From Onthovicinus sp900555545 (lineage in GTDB: Bacteria; Bacillota; Clostridia; Oscillospirales; Acutalibacteraceae): a stretch of 64,000 nucleotides of DNA. Position numbers and translations under genes: made by a program. The stretch spans positions 62,001 to 126,000 of the forward strand of contig CASFPX010000007.1 in assembly GCA_949296915.1 (NCBI GenBank), given 5' to 3'. The first letter of the stretch is position 1, and each line of letters begins with the position of its first letter. The notes beneath the pieces are model-generated. The model saw only the letters and a list, made by a program, of their open reading frames with translations. It made no database searches and was not told the DNA's origin. Positions 51,748 to 60,278 of the stretch are shown here, piece after piece.

Positions 51748-53233
51748 AGTGATTGATGTAAAACCGTTTGGTCTGGTATTTGGGCTCGCAGGTCAGGTTG
51801 ATCCCGAGCTTTTTTAAAACATTCTCATCCGTTGAGGAGAGGATGACCGTGGAGTGCACCTCACATCCCTTGAGGTTCCGGAGCTGGTCGAGCGCCAGCT
51901 TGGCCCGCTCGTCCGACACAGCGGAGATGGAGAGGGCCAGCAGGATCTCATCCGTGTGCAGTCGCGGGTTGTGGTTCCCCAAGTGCTTCACCTTGAGTTC
52001 CTGAACCGGTTCGATCACCTGGGGGGCAATCAGCAGCACGCTGTCATCAATGCCGGCCAGCGCCTTGAGCGCATTGAGCAGCATGGCGGAACACGCGCCC
52101 AGCAGCGTGGAGGTCTTACCGGTGACAACCCGGCCGTCCGGCAGCTCAATGGCCGACGCCGGCTCGCCCGTGCGGCCCTCCACCGCGAGCGCCGCGCCCA
52201 CGACAGGACGGTCCTCCGCCGTACAGCCCACCTGCTTCATGAGCAGTTGTGTCTTGTAGATCTCGTCGCCGCACAGGGTGCCTTTAATGCCGTCACACAT
52301 GGCCGTATAGTAGCGGCGGATAATTTCCTGGCGGGCGGCTGACCGAACCGCCTCATCATCGATGATGCAGTTACCGGCCATATTTACGCCCATATCCGTA
52401 GGGGACTTATAGGGCGATTCATCATAGATCTTTTCAAAAATCGCGTTGAGCACCGGGAAAATCTCCACATCTCGGTTGTAGTTGACCGTCGTCTCGCCAT
52501 ACGCCTGCAAGTGCCAGGGGTCAATCATGTTTACGTCATTCAGATCAGCCGTGGCGGCCTCATAGGCAATGTTGACCGGATGATTGAGCGGCAGATTCCA
52601 GATCGGGAAAGTCTCAAACTTGGCATATCCAGCCTTTACCCCACGCTCATGCTCATGATAGAGTTGGGAGAGGCAGGTGGCCATCTTGCCGCTGCCGGGC
52701 CCCGAAGCCGTAATCACAACCAGAGAGCGCGAGGTCTCAATAAAGTCATTTTTACCAAAGCCGTCTGCACTCACGATGTGCTCCACATTGGAGGGATAGC
52801 CCTCAATCGGATAGTGGCGGTACGTCTTTACGCCAAGGCGGGTCAGGCGCTCTTGGAACTGCACAGCGGAGGGCTGGTTGCTGAACTGCGTCAGCACGAC
52901 GCTCCCCACAAAAAGGCCGCGTGACCGGAAGACATCAATCAGGCGCAGCGTATCGAGGTCGTAGGTAATCCCCAAGTCCCCGCGAACCTTGTTCTTCTCA
53001 ATATCATTGGCGTTGATCACAATGACAATCTCCGCCTGATCCTTAAGCTCAAGGAGCATTTTCATCTTGCTGTCCGGGTGGAAGCCAGGCAGCACGCGGG
53101 AGGCGTGGTAGTCGTCAAACAGCTTGCCGCCAAACTCCAGATAGAGCTTGCCGCCGAACATGGCAATCCGCTGCCGGATATGTTCGGACTGCATTTTTAC
53201 ATACTTTTCGTTGTCAAAACCGATTTTAAACAT
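51746..53233 (-). CDS. DUF1846 domain protein
   Basis: A 495-residue protein of the DUF1846 family, widespread in Firmicutes and normally about this length. Recognisable segments are the N-terminus FDNEKYVKMQSEHIRQRI, LYLEFGGKLFDDYHASRVLPGF, VITASGPGSGKMATCLSQL (P-loop-like) and DPWHLQAYGETTVNYNRDVE. Function is not established; a nucleotide-dependent activity is suggested by the glycine-rich loop. Single gene, upstream of pyrG. Confidence 0.9.
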   Translation of the reverse strand: MFKIGFDNEKYVKMQSEHIRQRIAMFGGKLYLEFGGKLFDDYHASRVLPGFHPDSKMKMLLELKDQAEIVIVINANDIEKNKVRGDLGITYDLDTLRLIDVFRSRGLFVGSVVLTQFSNQPSAVQFQERLTRLGVKTYRHYPIEGYPSNVEHIVSADGFGKNDFIETSRSLVVITASGPGSGKMATCLSQLYHEHERGVKAGYAKFETFPIWNLPLNHPVNIAYEAATADLNDVNMIDPWHLQAYGETTVNYNRDVEIFPVLNAIFEKIYDESPYKSPTDMGVNMAGNCIIDDEAVRSAARQEIIRRYYTAMCDGIKGTLCGDEIYKTQLLMKQVGCTAEDRPVVGAALAVEGRTGEPASAIELPDGRVVTGKTSTLLGACSAMLLNALKALAGIDDSVLLIAPQVIEPVQELKVKHLGNHNPRLHTDEILLALSISAVSDERAKLALDQLRNLKGCEVHSTVILSSTDENVLKKLGINLTCEPKYQTKRFYINH

Positions 53234-53286
53234 CTCTCAAACCCCTCTGCACCGTTCACTATAACAACTCAAAAACCGGATTTTTA

Positions 53287-53334
53287 CAAAAAAAGAGTCA
53301 AGGCCCCGCCAGAGTTCATCCTCCCGGCGGAGCC
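53287..53334 (-). terminator. Probable terminator of the redox operon
   Basis: GGCTCCGCC and GGCGGGGCC pair on the minus strand, followed after seven bases by TTTTTTT. It lies about 155 bases beyond the last gene of the operon. Confidence 0.7.
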
Positions 53335-53489
53335 CGCTTAACCGATTATTCTTGATTCAGATCCACATTCCACACATGCGAACCCCGTTTTGGATATAAC
53401 ACCCTATTATTATAAAAAATTCCGAACAGAAAATCAAGGACATCGGCGCATTTTTCTCAAATTGATTCATTCCAATCCGGCTGTGGATT

Positions 53490-54194
53490 TCAGGTCTGGT
53501 CGGCCGCCTCGTTGACGCAGCGCAGGGCGTTTAGACTGCGGGGATAGCCAATGTACGGCAGGCACTGGGAGATTACGCGGATCAAAAACGCCTTGTCGTT
53601 GCCAACGCGCATATTCCCGGCCGCATGGCTGACCAACTGGGGCTCGCATCCCCCCTGTGATGCCAGGAAGCAGAACGTAATCATCTCGCGCTGCCTGTAA
53701 TCCAGGCCGCCGCGGGTGTAATAATCTCCAAAACAGTTGGCGGCCAGCCAGCGGTTGATATGGCGGTTCTCCTCCGGCCCGCTGTTCTGAAAGCCGCGCA
53801 TCCCCTCGCCGAAGATCTCCACCTGCGCCTGATTACCGGCCTCCAGACGGGTGTCCGCGTCCGTGGTAGACTGGCCCTCCAGTGGGAGCGCAACACCGCG
53901 CGCCATCAGAGTCTCATTGGCGATATCGAGGAATGGCAGCATCCGTCCTACGCCCAGATAGGCGGCCGCCTGATAGATGATCTCCTTGAGCATGATGGGC
54001 GTCAGGCCGTCGTCCAGCGCTCGGGGAAGCTCCATTCGGAACGCCGCTGCACCCTGACAGCCGATCAATGTGGCTACAATCGCCATATGACGGGTGACCG
54101 GATCCAGCTGCTGGCCCGCCTCATGGACGACTTCATCCAGCGCAAAGCGCCCCAGAAAAGCTGCGAATTCAGGATCTGTTTCACGATAATTCAT
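53490..54194 (-). CDS. Carboxymuconolactone decarboxylase family protein
   Basis: A 234-residue protein with two CMD/AhpD-like helical repeats: ATLIGCQGAAAFRMELPRAL, LKEIIYQAAAYLGVGRML and, in the second half, ITFCFLASQGGCEPQLVSHAAGN with a Cys and His pattern. Members act as decarboxylases or thiol peroxidase partners. It ends an operon with flavodoxin, cupin and aldo-keto reductase genes controlled by a divergent LysR gene, a grouping that suggests electrophile or redox-stress handling. Confidence 0.88.
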   Translation of the reverse strand: MNYRETDPEFAAFLGRFALDEVVHEAGQQLDPVTRHMAIVATLIGCQGAAAFRMELPRALDDGLTPIMLKEIIYQAAAYLGVGRMLPFLDIANETLMARGVALPLEGQSTTDADTRLEAGNQAQVEIFGEGMRGFQNSGPEENRHINRWLAANCFGDYYTRGGLDYRQREMITFCFLASQGGCEPQLVSHAAGNMRVGNDKAFLIRVISQCLPYIGYPRSLNALRCVNEAADQT

Positions 54195-54221
54195 GTATCT
54201 TCTCTCCTTTACGGCTCAAAT

Positions 54222-55259
54222 TCATATTTTTTGGTCGCCGGTGGACCACACGTGATGTTCCCCAGCGGAGGCGGCGGTATTCTGCGCCATTACGCCCACC
54301 AGGCGGTGGGGGATGTACGGCTCCTCCAGCGCCCGAATCTCCTCCGGCGTGAGCGTAAGGTCCACGGCGCGCGCGGCTCCCTCGATGTGATGGAGTTTTG
54401 TTGCACCCACGACAGGGGCAGTCACTTTGCTCAGCAGCCAGGCGAGCGCCACCTCGGTCATAGTGACGCCGCGCTTTTCGGCGATCTGCGCCACACGGTC
54501 GATGATGATCTGATCCTGTGCGGCGGTGGCATCATATTTCAGCCGGGCGTAGCTGTCCTCCTCCAACCGTTTGGAGGTCTCCCCCGGGCGCTTGGACAGG
54601 CGGCCGCCAGCCAGCGCGCTGTAAGGAGTCATGGCGATGTTGTCCATGCGGCACAGCGGCGCCATCTCGCGCTCCTCCTCCCGGAAAATCAGGTTATAAT
54701 GCCCCTGAACCGATACAAACTGGGCAAACCCCTCCCGCTCCGCGAGGGCGTTCGCTTTGGCAAGCTGCCAAGCAAAACAGTTGGAGATGCCGAGATAGCG
54801 CACCTTGCCGGCCTGTACTGCATCGTTCAGTCCGCACATGATGTCGTACAGCGGCGTCTCATAATCCCACATATGATAGATATACAGATCTACGTAATCC
54901 ATCCCGAGATTTTGCAAACTCTTATCGATCATACGCCGGATGTGCTCCCGTCCTCCGATACCGGCTGCGATTTCCTCTGGCGTACGGGGGAGGAATTTGG
55001 TCGCGACCACAACCTGATCCCGCCGGGCAAAATCACGCAGCGTACGGCCGAGGTACTGTTCACTGGTACCGCTCTGATAGGCGATGGCCGTATCAAAAAA
55101 ATTGATGCCCAGCTCCAACCCGCGGTGGACGATCTCCCGCGTGTGCGGCTCATCGATGGTCCAACGGTGTTGGCCGCGCTGCGCATCGCCAAAGCCCATG
55201 CATCCCATGCAGATGCGCGATACATTCAGTTCGGATTTCCCAAGTTTTGTGTACTGCAT
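54222..55259 (-). CDS. Aldo/keto reductase
   Basis: A 345-residue NADPH-dependent reductase with an (alpha/beta)8 barrel: MQYTKLGKSELNVSRICMGCMGFG, FFDTAIAYQSGTSEQYLGR (catalytic Asp and Tyr region), VVATKFLP (Lys), DYVDLYIYHMWD, LSKVTAPVVGATKLHHIEGA. ATG 55259 has GGGAGGG nine bases upstream, better than the GTG at 55268. It likely reduces aldehydes or quinone-like carbonyls. Part of the flavodoxin-cupin-AKR-CMD operon. Confidence 0.92.
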   Translation of the reverse strand: MQYTKLGKSELNVSRICMGCMGFGDAQRGQHRWTIDEPHTREIVHRGLELGINFFDTAIAYQSGTSEQYLGRTLRDFARRDQVVVATKFLPRTPEEIAAGIGGREHIRRMIDKSLQNLGMDYVDLYIYHMWDYETPLYDIMCGLNDAVQAGKVRYLGISNCFAWQLAKANALAEREGFAQFVSVQGHYNLIFREEEREMAPLCRMDNIAMTPYSALAGGRLSKRPGETSKRLEEDSYARLKYDATAAQDQIIIDRVAQIAEKRGVTMTEVALAWLLSKVTAPVVGATKLHHIEGAARAVDLTLTPEEIRALEEPYIPHRLVGVMAQNTAASAGEHHVWSTGDQKI

Positions 55260-55295
55260 ATCGTTCACCCTCCCTATACTCCTTTTTCAATGTAA

Positions 55296-55706
55296 TTACT
55301 TCAGCTTGGAATACGTCTCATCATCCACAGGCTCAAGCCACTCGTTGGACGTATTCTCTCCCGGGACCTCTACTGCCAGATGGGCAAACCAGCTGTCCGG
55401 TGCGGCGCCATGCCAATGCTTGACGCCTGCCGGAATTACGACAACATCGCCAGGGTGTAATTCCTGTGCCTGTTTGCCCCACTCCTGATAGTAGCCGCGC
55501 CCCGCCGTGCACAGCAGGATCTGCCCGCCGCCCGTGGTGGCGCGATGAATGTGCCAGTTGTTGCGGCAGCCCGGCTCAAAGGTCACGTTGCCGATGCTCA
55601 CGCCCTCGGTCGTGAGCATATGCAAATAGCTCTGACCCACAAAGTACTGCGCAAACGCCTCATTCTTTCCCCCCATCGGGAATACACTCAATTCCTCCGG
55701 TTTCAT
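55296..55706 (-). CDS. Cupin domain protein
   Basis: A 136-residue single-domain cupin with the two cupin motifs: GCRNNWHIHRATTGGGQILLCTAGRG and PGDVVVIPAGVKHWHGA. This is the type commonly encoded next to carboxymuconolactone decarboxylase genes. Metal binding by the histidines is expected; activity is unknown. Second gene of the LysR-controlled operon. Confidence 0.9.
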   Translation of the reverse strand: MKPEELSVFPMGGKNEAFAQYFVGQSYLHMLTTEGVSIGNVTFEPGCRNNWHIHRATTGGGQILLCTAGRGYYQEWGKQAQELHPGDVVVIPAGVKHWHGAAPDSWFAHLAVEVPGENTSNEWLEPVDDETYSKLK

Positions 55707-55738
55707 AAAATCATCCTCCTGATCTAACTGGTTTTATC

Positions 55739-56245
55739 CTATTTTTTTATCCATTTTTGGATTGCGTCTCCGGCATTTTTTACACTGCCGCCGTGGATCG
55801 CGAGCCCCCTCTCCACTTTCGCGCCCGGACAGAGCTTTTGGATATCCCGCTCGCTGCTCCCCATTCCACTGCCCTCATGCGTGCAAAAGGGGCGGATTGT
55901 CTTGCCGGCAAAGTCAAAGTGTTCCAGAAAGGTAAACACCGCCATCGGCATCGTCCCCCAGTAGTTTGGGTACCCCAGATAGATGGTATCATACCCGTCC
56001 AAGCTATCCGGATAGGATTTGAGCTCTGGACGGGCGCCCCGTTTCTGATCCGCCTGTGCCTGTGCAATGCACTCGTTGTACCCGGCGGCATACGCCTGCA
56101 CCGGCTCGATGCGGAACAGGTCTGCGCCGGTTACCTCCTGGATAAATCCTGCGGCAATTTCTGTATTGCCTACGTCCAACTTCCGAATGGCACCGTTGAC
56201 GTAGTTTTCATCCGCACGGGAAAAATAGGCGATTAACTGAGCCAT
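55739..56245 (-). CDS. Flavodoxin
   Basis: A 168-residue flavodoxin-like protein. The N-terminal FMN phosphate loop region is AQLIAYFSRADENYVNG (a variant of the usual T-rich loop), with IYLGYPNYWGTMPMAVFTFLEHF and FCTHEGSGMGSSERDI as the two further FMN-contacting segments. It may serve as electron carrier or be an FMN-dependent reductase. First gene of the operon, divergent from lysR. Confidence 0.9.
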   Translation of the reverse strand: MAQLIAYFSRADENYVNGAIRKLDVGNTEIAAGFIQEVTGADLFRIEPVQAYAAGYNECIAQAQADQKRGARPELKSYPDSLDGYDTIYLGYPNYWGTMPMAVFTFLEHFDFAGKTIRPFCTHEGSGMGSSERDIQKLCPGAKVERGLAIHGGSVKNAGDAIQKWIKK

Positions 56246-56300
56246 GGCTCTCCCCTTCGTTCAGCACGGGACTTGCATCCCCGCACTCGTTTTCACCTTT

Positions 56301-56347
56301 ATTATACCCTGTCTCCTCTTGACATGGAATCTTCAATCTGTTATGGT
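56301..56347. promoter_or_regulatory. Overlapping divergent promoters of lysR and the redox operon
   Basis: For lysR, TTGACA at 56319-56324 and TATGGT at 56342-56347, spaced 17. For the operon on the minus strand, TATAAT at 56306-56301 has a poor -35 (TTCCAT) at 56329-56324, as expected for an activator-dependent promoter. The two promoters overlap, typical for LysR-type control. Confidence 0.65.
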
Positions 56348-56396
56348 TGTATCAACTTAAAGTTTATATACTGGAAAAGGGGGAAGAGAAAACCAC

Positions 56397-57296
56397 ATGT
56401 TTAACAGCCAACTCACCGTATTGGTTGCCGTAGCGGACTGCGGAAGCTTTACAAGGGCGGCGGAACGGTTGTTCATCTCGCCGACCGCCGTGATGAAACA
56501 GATCAACGCACTGGAAGCCCATCTGGACTTAAAGTTGATGGAGCGCAGCACACATGGCATCCGTCTAACGCCTGCGGGTGAGATCATCTACCGCGACGCA
56601 AAATTTCTTTTTGACTATTCCAAACGTTCTATTGCCAACGCACGTTTGGCCATGGAGACCGCGGATACGACCTTTTGCGTGGGAACCTCATTACTCAATC
56701 CAGCTAAGCCGTTCATGGACCTGTGGTATCAGGTCAACCGGGATTTCCCCAACTATAAGTTGCATCTGGTCCCCTTTGAGGACGATCACGAGGGAATCCT
56801 CTCCGAGATTTCCCAGTTGGGGGAAAAATTCGACTTTTTACTCGGCGTGTGTGACTCCAAAATGTGGCAGGACCAGTGCAGCGTGCTGCCTCTCGGGCAC
56901 TATAAAAAGATGTGTGCTGTCGCACGCGAGCATCCGCTCGCCGGGAAAAAGCAGCTGGAAATCTCCGACCTGTACGGCCGGACGCTAATGATGGTCCGGG
57001 AGGGGGACTCAGCCACCAACGACCGGATCCGCAGCGACCTTCGGCGGAACCATCCACAAATCCACATCGAAGATACGCCGCACTTTTACGATATCTCCGT
57101 ATTCAACCGGTGTGCTGAGACGGGCAATGTGCTGCTGACGCTCGAGTGTTGGAAAGATGTCCACCCGGGGCTTGTGACCATCCCGGTCAACTGGCCGTAC
57201 ACCATTCAGTACGGGCTGCTATACGCCCTCGACCCGCCGGAGGACGTCCTTCGGTTTGTTGAGACGGTAAAAAAACTGAAATCCGCAGGGAAATAA
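56397..57296 (+). CDS. LysR-family transcriptional regulator
   Basis: A 299-residue LysR protein: winged helix (residues 1-60, VADCGSFTRAAERLFISPTAVMKQINALEAHL) and a periplasmic-binding-like effector domain from ~90. It is divergent from the flavodoxin-cupin-AKR-CMD operon and shares a promoter region with it, so it most likely controls that operon. Several cysteines (CVGTSLL analogue, GVCDSKM, VFNRCAETGN, LECWKD) lie in the effector domain, which could allow redox sensing, but this is only a suggestion. Confidence 0.92.
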   Translation: MFNSQLTVLVAVADCGSFTRAAERLFISPTAVMKQINALEAHLDLKLMERSTHGIRLTPAGEIIYRDAKFLFDYSKRSIANARLAMETADTTFCVGTSLLNPAKPFMDLWYQVNRDFPNYKLHLVPFEDDHEGILSEISQLGEKFDFLLGVCDSKMWQDQCSVLPLGHYKKMCAVAREHPLAGKKQLEISDLYGRTLMMVREGDSATNDRIRSDLRRNHPQIHIEDTPHFYDISVFNRCAETGNVLLTLECWKDVHPGLVTIPVNWPYTIQYGLLYALDPPEDVLRFVETVKKLKSAGK

Positions 57297-57310
57297 CCCC
57301 TGCGGATTTT
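57279..57310 (+). terminator. Terminator of lysR, overlapping the gene end
   Basis: AATCCGCAGGG pairs with CCCCTGCGGATT, followed by three more T residues. The first arm is inside the last codons. Confidence 0.85.
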
Positions 57311-57517
57311 CCTGTCAGCGTTTTATTGTATCAGATTATCTGTTAAAAAAATTTTTTATGCCTGACTACCGTTTTCCGGATATCCCCACCTGTTACACTT
57401 TGTCTCAACCGACAACAGCATGAATATCCCTATTCTTCTGACTGTTCCCTGTTCTTATGAAGATGTTTTTGAATTCTCGTCATGGCCTTCTCGCCCTCCG
57501 GCTTAGTGGCGGTGGCT

Positions 57518-57558
57518 AAAACGATAATGGCCGTGCAATCAAAAGATTGCACAGCCAT
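57518..57558 (-). terminator. Terminator of the XRE-aminotransferase gene
   Basis: ATGGCCGTGCAATC and its near complement form a 14-base stem with a four-base loop and one mismatch; the minus-strand tail has ATTATCGTTTT. Confidence 0.75.
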
Positions 57559-57571
57559 CACTGGTTCCATT

Positions 57572-59086
57572 TTACTGATGGTAATAACTGAAGAAATCCC
57601 CGATTTTCCCCATGGCCTCTTTCAAAATTTCGATCCGCGGCAGGTAGACCACGCGGAAGTGATCCGGCTGCTGCCAGTTGAAGCCGCCGCCGTGAATGAG
57701 GAGGATTTTTTTATCCCGCAGTAAGTCGAGAGCAAACTTCTCATCGTCCGTGATATGGAACTTTTTCGCATCGATCCGCGGGAAAATATAGAAAGCGGCC
57801 TTGGGCTTGACGGCACTGATTCCCGGAATATCCGTCAACGCCTGATAAATATACTCCCGCTGCTCGTAAATTCGGCCACCCGGCGTCAGATAGTCATTCA
57901 CACTCTGATGGCCGCCCAGCGCTGTTTGCACAACAGACTGCGCCGGCACATTCGAGCAAAGCCGCATATTGGAGAGCATCCTGATCCCCTCAATATAATC
58001 CCGTGCGATTGCTTTATTGCCGCTGAGGATCATCCATCCGATCCGGAACCCGGCGATCATATGGGACTTGGACAGACCGCTGAACGTCACACAGAACAGA
58101 TCCGGCGCCAGCGATGCGATGGAGACATGCTCCGCACCGTCCATCACCAGGCGGTCATAGATCTCGTCGGAAAAGATGATCAACTGGTGTTCCCGCGCAA
58201 TTCGGACAATTCCCTCCAAGACCTCCCTTGGATAAAGTGCTCCTGTAGGGTTATTCGGATTGATAATGACGATCGCCTTGGTCCGATCCGTAATTTTTTT
58301 CTCAATATCGCTCAGATCCGGATACCACTCCGCCTGCTCGTCGCAGATATAGTGTACGGCTTTACCGCCTGCAAGCGTCGCGCAGGCCGTCCACAGCGGA
58401 TAGTCGGGCGATGGGATCAGGATCTCGTCGCCGTTATCCAGCAGGGCGGATAGGGACAGGTTGATCAATTCACTGACGCCATTGCCCGTGTAGATATCTT
58501 CAATGGACACATTCGGGATCTTTTTGAGCTGCGCGTACTGCATGATCGCTTTCCGTGCCGAGAACAGGCCCTGCGCTGGAGAATATCCCTCGCACTCTGT
58601 CAGCTGGCGACGCATATCGTAGATCACCTCATCCGGTGTGCGGAATCCGAACGGAGCGGGATTGCCGATGTTCAATTTTAGAATCTGTGTGCCGGCCTCT
58701 TCCATGCGCGCCGCCTCATCAACAACTGGCCCCCGGACGTCGTATAAAACATTGTCTAACTTGGATGATTTGCGGAATGTGCGCATCTGTTGTCCCTCCA
58801 ACGCTTGATCTGTCCCCAGTGGTTTGCCGGTGGACACGGATCGTCCCTCCGGCGAATCCTCTGGTACCTCTCCTTTGAGCCACGCCACATCGACTTGCAG
58901 CGCTTGTGCTAAAAAGCACATCATATCTGCCCGCGGGACAGTTTTTCCACTCACATATTGGCTCACATAGCTCTTGCCCAGCTTGATCCCCTGTTCATCT
59001 GCCGCTCGGATCAAGTCCACCTGTTTTTTCCCCCGGAGGGCCATCGCCTGCTTTAACCGGCCGGCAAAAATTGGATAATCCGCCAT
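57572..59086 (-). CDS. Fusion of XRE DNA-binding domain and class I aminotransferase
   Basis: A 504-residue protein. Residues ~1-75 are an XRE helix-turn-helix (FAGRLKQAMALRGKKQVDLI to KSYVSQYVSGKTVPRADMM); after a linker, residues ~105-504 are an AlaA-type fold I aminotransferase with NPNNPTGALY, SDEIYDRL, the PLP Lys in FSGLSKSHMIAGFRIGWM and HGGGFNWQQPDHFRV. The catalytic Lys and NPTG motif are intact, so it is probably active. ATG 59086 follows AGGAGG by seven bases. The promoter contains repeated AGTTCAAT motifs, suggesting that it represses itself and may sense its own substrate. Confidence 0.9.
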   Translation of the reverse strand: MADYPIFAGRLKQAMALRGKKQVDLIRAADEQGIKLGKSYVSQYVSGKTVPRADMMCFLAQALQVDVAWLKGEVPEDSPEGRSVSTGKPLGTDQALEGQQMRTFRKSSKLDNVLYDVRGPVVDEAARMEEAGTQILKLNIGNPAPFGFRTPDEVIYDMRRQLTECEGYSPAQGLFSARKAIMQYAQLKKIPNVSIEDIYTGNGVSELINLSLSALLDNGDEILIPSPDYPLWTACATLAGGKAVHYICDEQAEWYPDLSDIEKKITDRTKAIVIINPNNPTGALYPREVLEGIVRIAREHQLIIFSDEIYDRLVMDGAEHVSIASLAPDLFCVTFSGLSKSHMIAGFRIGWMILSGNKAIARDYIEGIRMLSNMRLCSNVPAQSVVQTALGGHQSVNDYLTPGGRIYEQREYIYQALTDIPGISAVKPKAAFYIFPRIDAKKFHITDDEKFALDLLRDKKILLIHGGGFNWQQPDHFRVVYLPRIEILKEAMGKIGDFFSYYHQ

Positions 59087-59100
59087 CACGCCGCCTCCTA

Positions 59101-59212
59101 AAGTTCAATTTTGAAGCGAAAGTTCAATTTAAAGAGAACAGTTTTGCTGTTCACTATCCTATTATACTGCAACATCCTCAAAAGTTCAATATTTGCATCT
59201 CGATAGTTCGAT
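59101..59212 (-). promoter_or_regulatory. Promoter with repeated ATTGAACTT operator-like motifs
   Basis: AAGTTCAAT occurs at 59101-59109, 59120-59128 and 59182-59190, with a variant TAGTTCGAT at 59204-59212. On the minus strand TTGAAC of the 59182 copy is the -35 and TATAAT the -10, 17 bases apart. The other two copies lie between the promoter and the ribosome site. The fused XRE domain is the obvious ligand. Confidence 0.75.
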
Positions 59213-59263
59213 TTTATTCCAAATTTTAAATTATTTACCACAAAACCTGCCCATAAAATGAAC

Positions 59264-59306
59264 AAAGGCGAGAACAGACTTAAAGCCTGTCCTCACCTTT
59301 TATTGT
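59264..59306 (-). terminator. Orphan terminator-like hairpin
   Basis: AAAGGCGAGAACAG and CTGTCCTCACCTTT pair with two wobbles. No complete gene lies just upstream on either strand, but on the minus strand a guaA-3'-end-like remnant ends 20 bases before it, so it may be the original guaA terminator. Confidence 0.6.
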
Positions 59307-59325
59307 TTAAAAAATCACTTTAAAA

Positions 59326-59343
59326 TTACTCCCACTCGACAAA
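59326..59343 (-). other. Possible attachment-site scar: copy of a guaA 3' end
   Basis: Minus-strand reading gives GTCGAGTGGGAGTAA, coding V-E-W-E-stop, the usual C-terminus of GMP synthase (IEWE/VEWE). An in-frame TGA lies eight codons upstream, so only the tail is present. Genomic islands often integrate at the 3' end of guaA and leave such a copy next to the original terminator. This fits the terminator at 59264 and the AT-rich defence genes to the right. Confidence 0.5.
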
Positions 59344-59672
59344 GCCTAATCAATTTTGTTTAGAGATTATTCTCTGTCGTATTTGTGGTGCTTTTGATTA
59401 TTTGATGTATCCATATTATCCTGCCTATATGGGCTAATGTTATCAGTTTGTTATCGGAGTTGATAACACTTGCCTTTCTTAGCATGGAGCAATACCATCT
59501 TGTCCGAAGATATTGTAGCAGATTTCAAGTTATATTGCAATAAAATTTCAAATTTTAGTTTCACAATATCTTATATCTGTGTTTTAAAAATTGTTGATAT
59601 TGGGACGCTTCTATGGTATAATATTTTCCGAACACAGTATCAATAAGCTGTGGTTTGAAAGTTGGTGAACAA
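59344..59672. other. AT-rich leader region of the defence island
   Basis: About 330 bases with no gene seen. It contains a GTTATCA/TGATAAC hairpin near 59439-59467, several GATATTG/CAATATC motifs and the abiE promoter. Confidence 0.5.
59574..59622 (+). promoter_or_regulatory. abiE promoter with an inverted repeat over the -35
   Basis: TTGATA at 59594-59599 and TATAAT at 59617-59622, spaced 17. CAATATC at 59574-59580 and GATATTG at 59596-59602 form an inverted repeat that overlaps the -35. AbiEi antitoxins of characterised systems repress their own promoter by binding inverted repeats. Confidence 0.6.
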
Positions 59673-60278
59673 GTGGACAAAAGGGAAACCATTAAAAACA
59701 TAATAAATATCAACGACGGCATTGCAAAAACTGCTGATTTTGTCGCCGAAGGGCTTTCCAACTATGATGTAGCCAATCTGTGTAAAGAGGGCTATATCGT
59801 GCGCGTCAGACATGGTTATTACCAGCTCGCCGAGCAAGAAGATATAAAGGAAGAACAGGTGCTTGCCACTCTCCTTCCCGAAAGCATCGTATGCGTGGAA
59901 TCGGCGCTGTTTTATTACGGCTACAGTGATTTTTCGCCCCGGCAATGGTCAATTGCCGTCCCCCGTACCTTCTCACGGACAAGGCTGCATATCGATTCTT
60001 TGGCGACAAAGGTGTATTTTGTACAGTCCACCTTATTTGAAATCGGAAAAACAAGCGGGGATTTTAATGGAGTGCAGCTTGCTGTTTATGATCGGGAACG
60101 CACCATTTGCGACTGTTTCAAATACCGCACAAAGCTGGACAACGAAATGTTCAATAAGGCGCTCAATGCCTATGCTGCCGATAAAAAGAAGAACCTGAGC
60201 AATCTTTCCAGTTACGCAAAGAAAATGCGGGTTTATAAAAAATTAATGGATGTGATGGAGGTGCTGCTCAATGGCTGA
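59673..60278 (+). CDS. abiEi: AbiEi-type antitoxin
   Basis: A 201-residue protein with an N-terminal winged helix (IININDGIAKTADFVAEGLSNYDVANLCKEGYIVRVRHGYYQL) and the AbiEi C-terminal domain (SIVCVESALFYYGYSDFSPRQWSIAVPR, VYDRERTICDCFKYR). In type IV toxin-antitoxin systems of this kind it represses the operon and neutralises AbiEii. GTG 59673 is chosen (GGTGA just upstream); a TTG at 59655 is possible. It overlaps the toxin gene by eight bases. Confidence 0.88.
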   Translation: MDKRETIKNIININDGIAKTADFVAEGLSNYDVANLCKEGYIVRVRHGYYQLAEQEDIKEEQVLATLLPESIVCVESALFYYGYSDFSPRQWSIAVPRTFSRTRLHIDSLATKVYFVQSTLFEIGKTSGDFNGVQLAVYDRERTICDCFKYRTKLDNEMFNKALNAYAADKKKNLSNLSSYAKKMRVYKKLMDVMEVLLNG

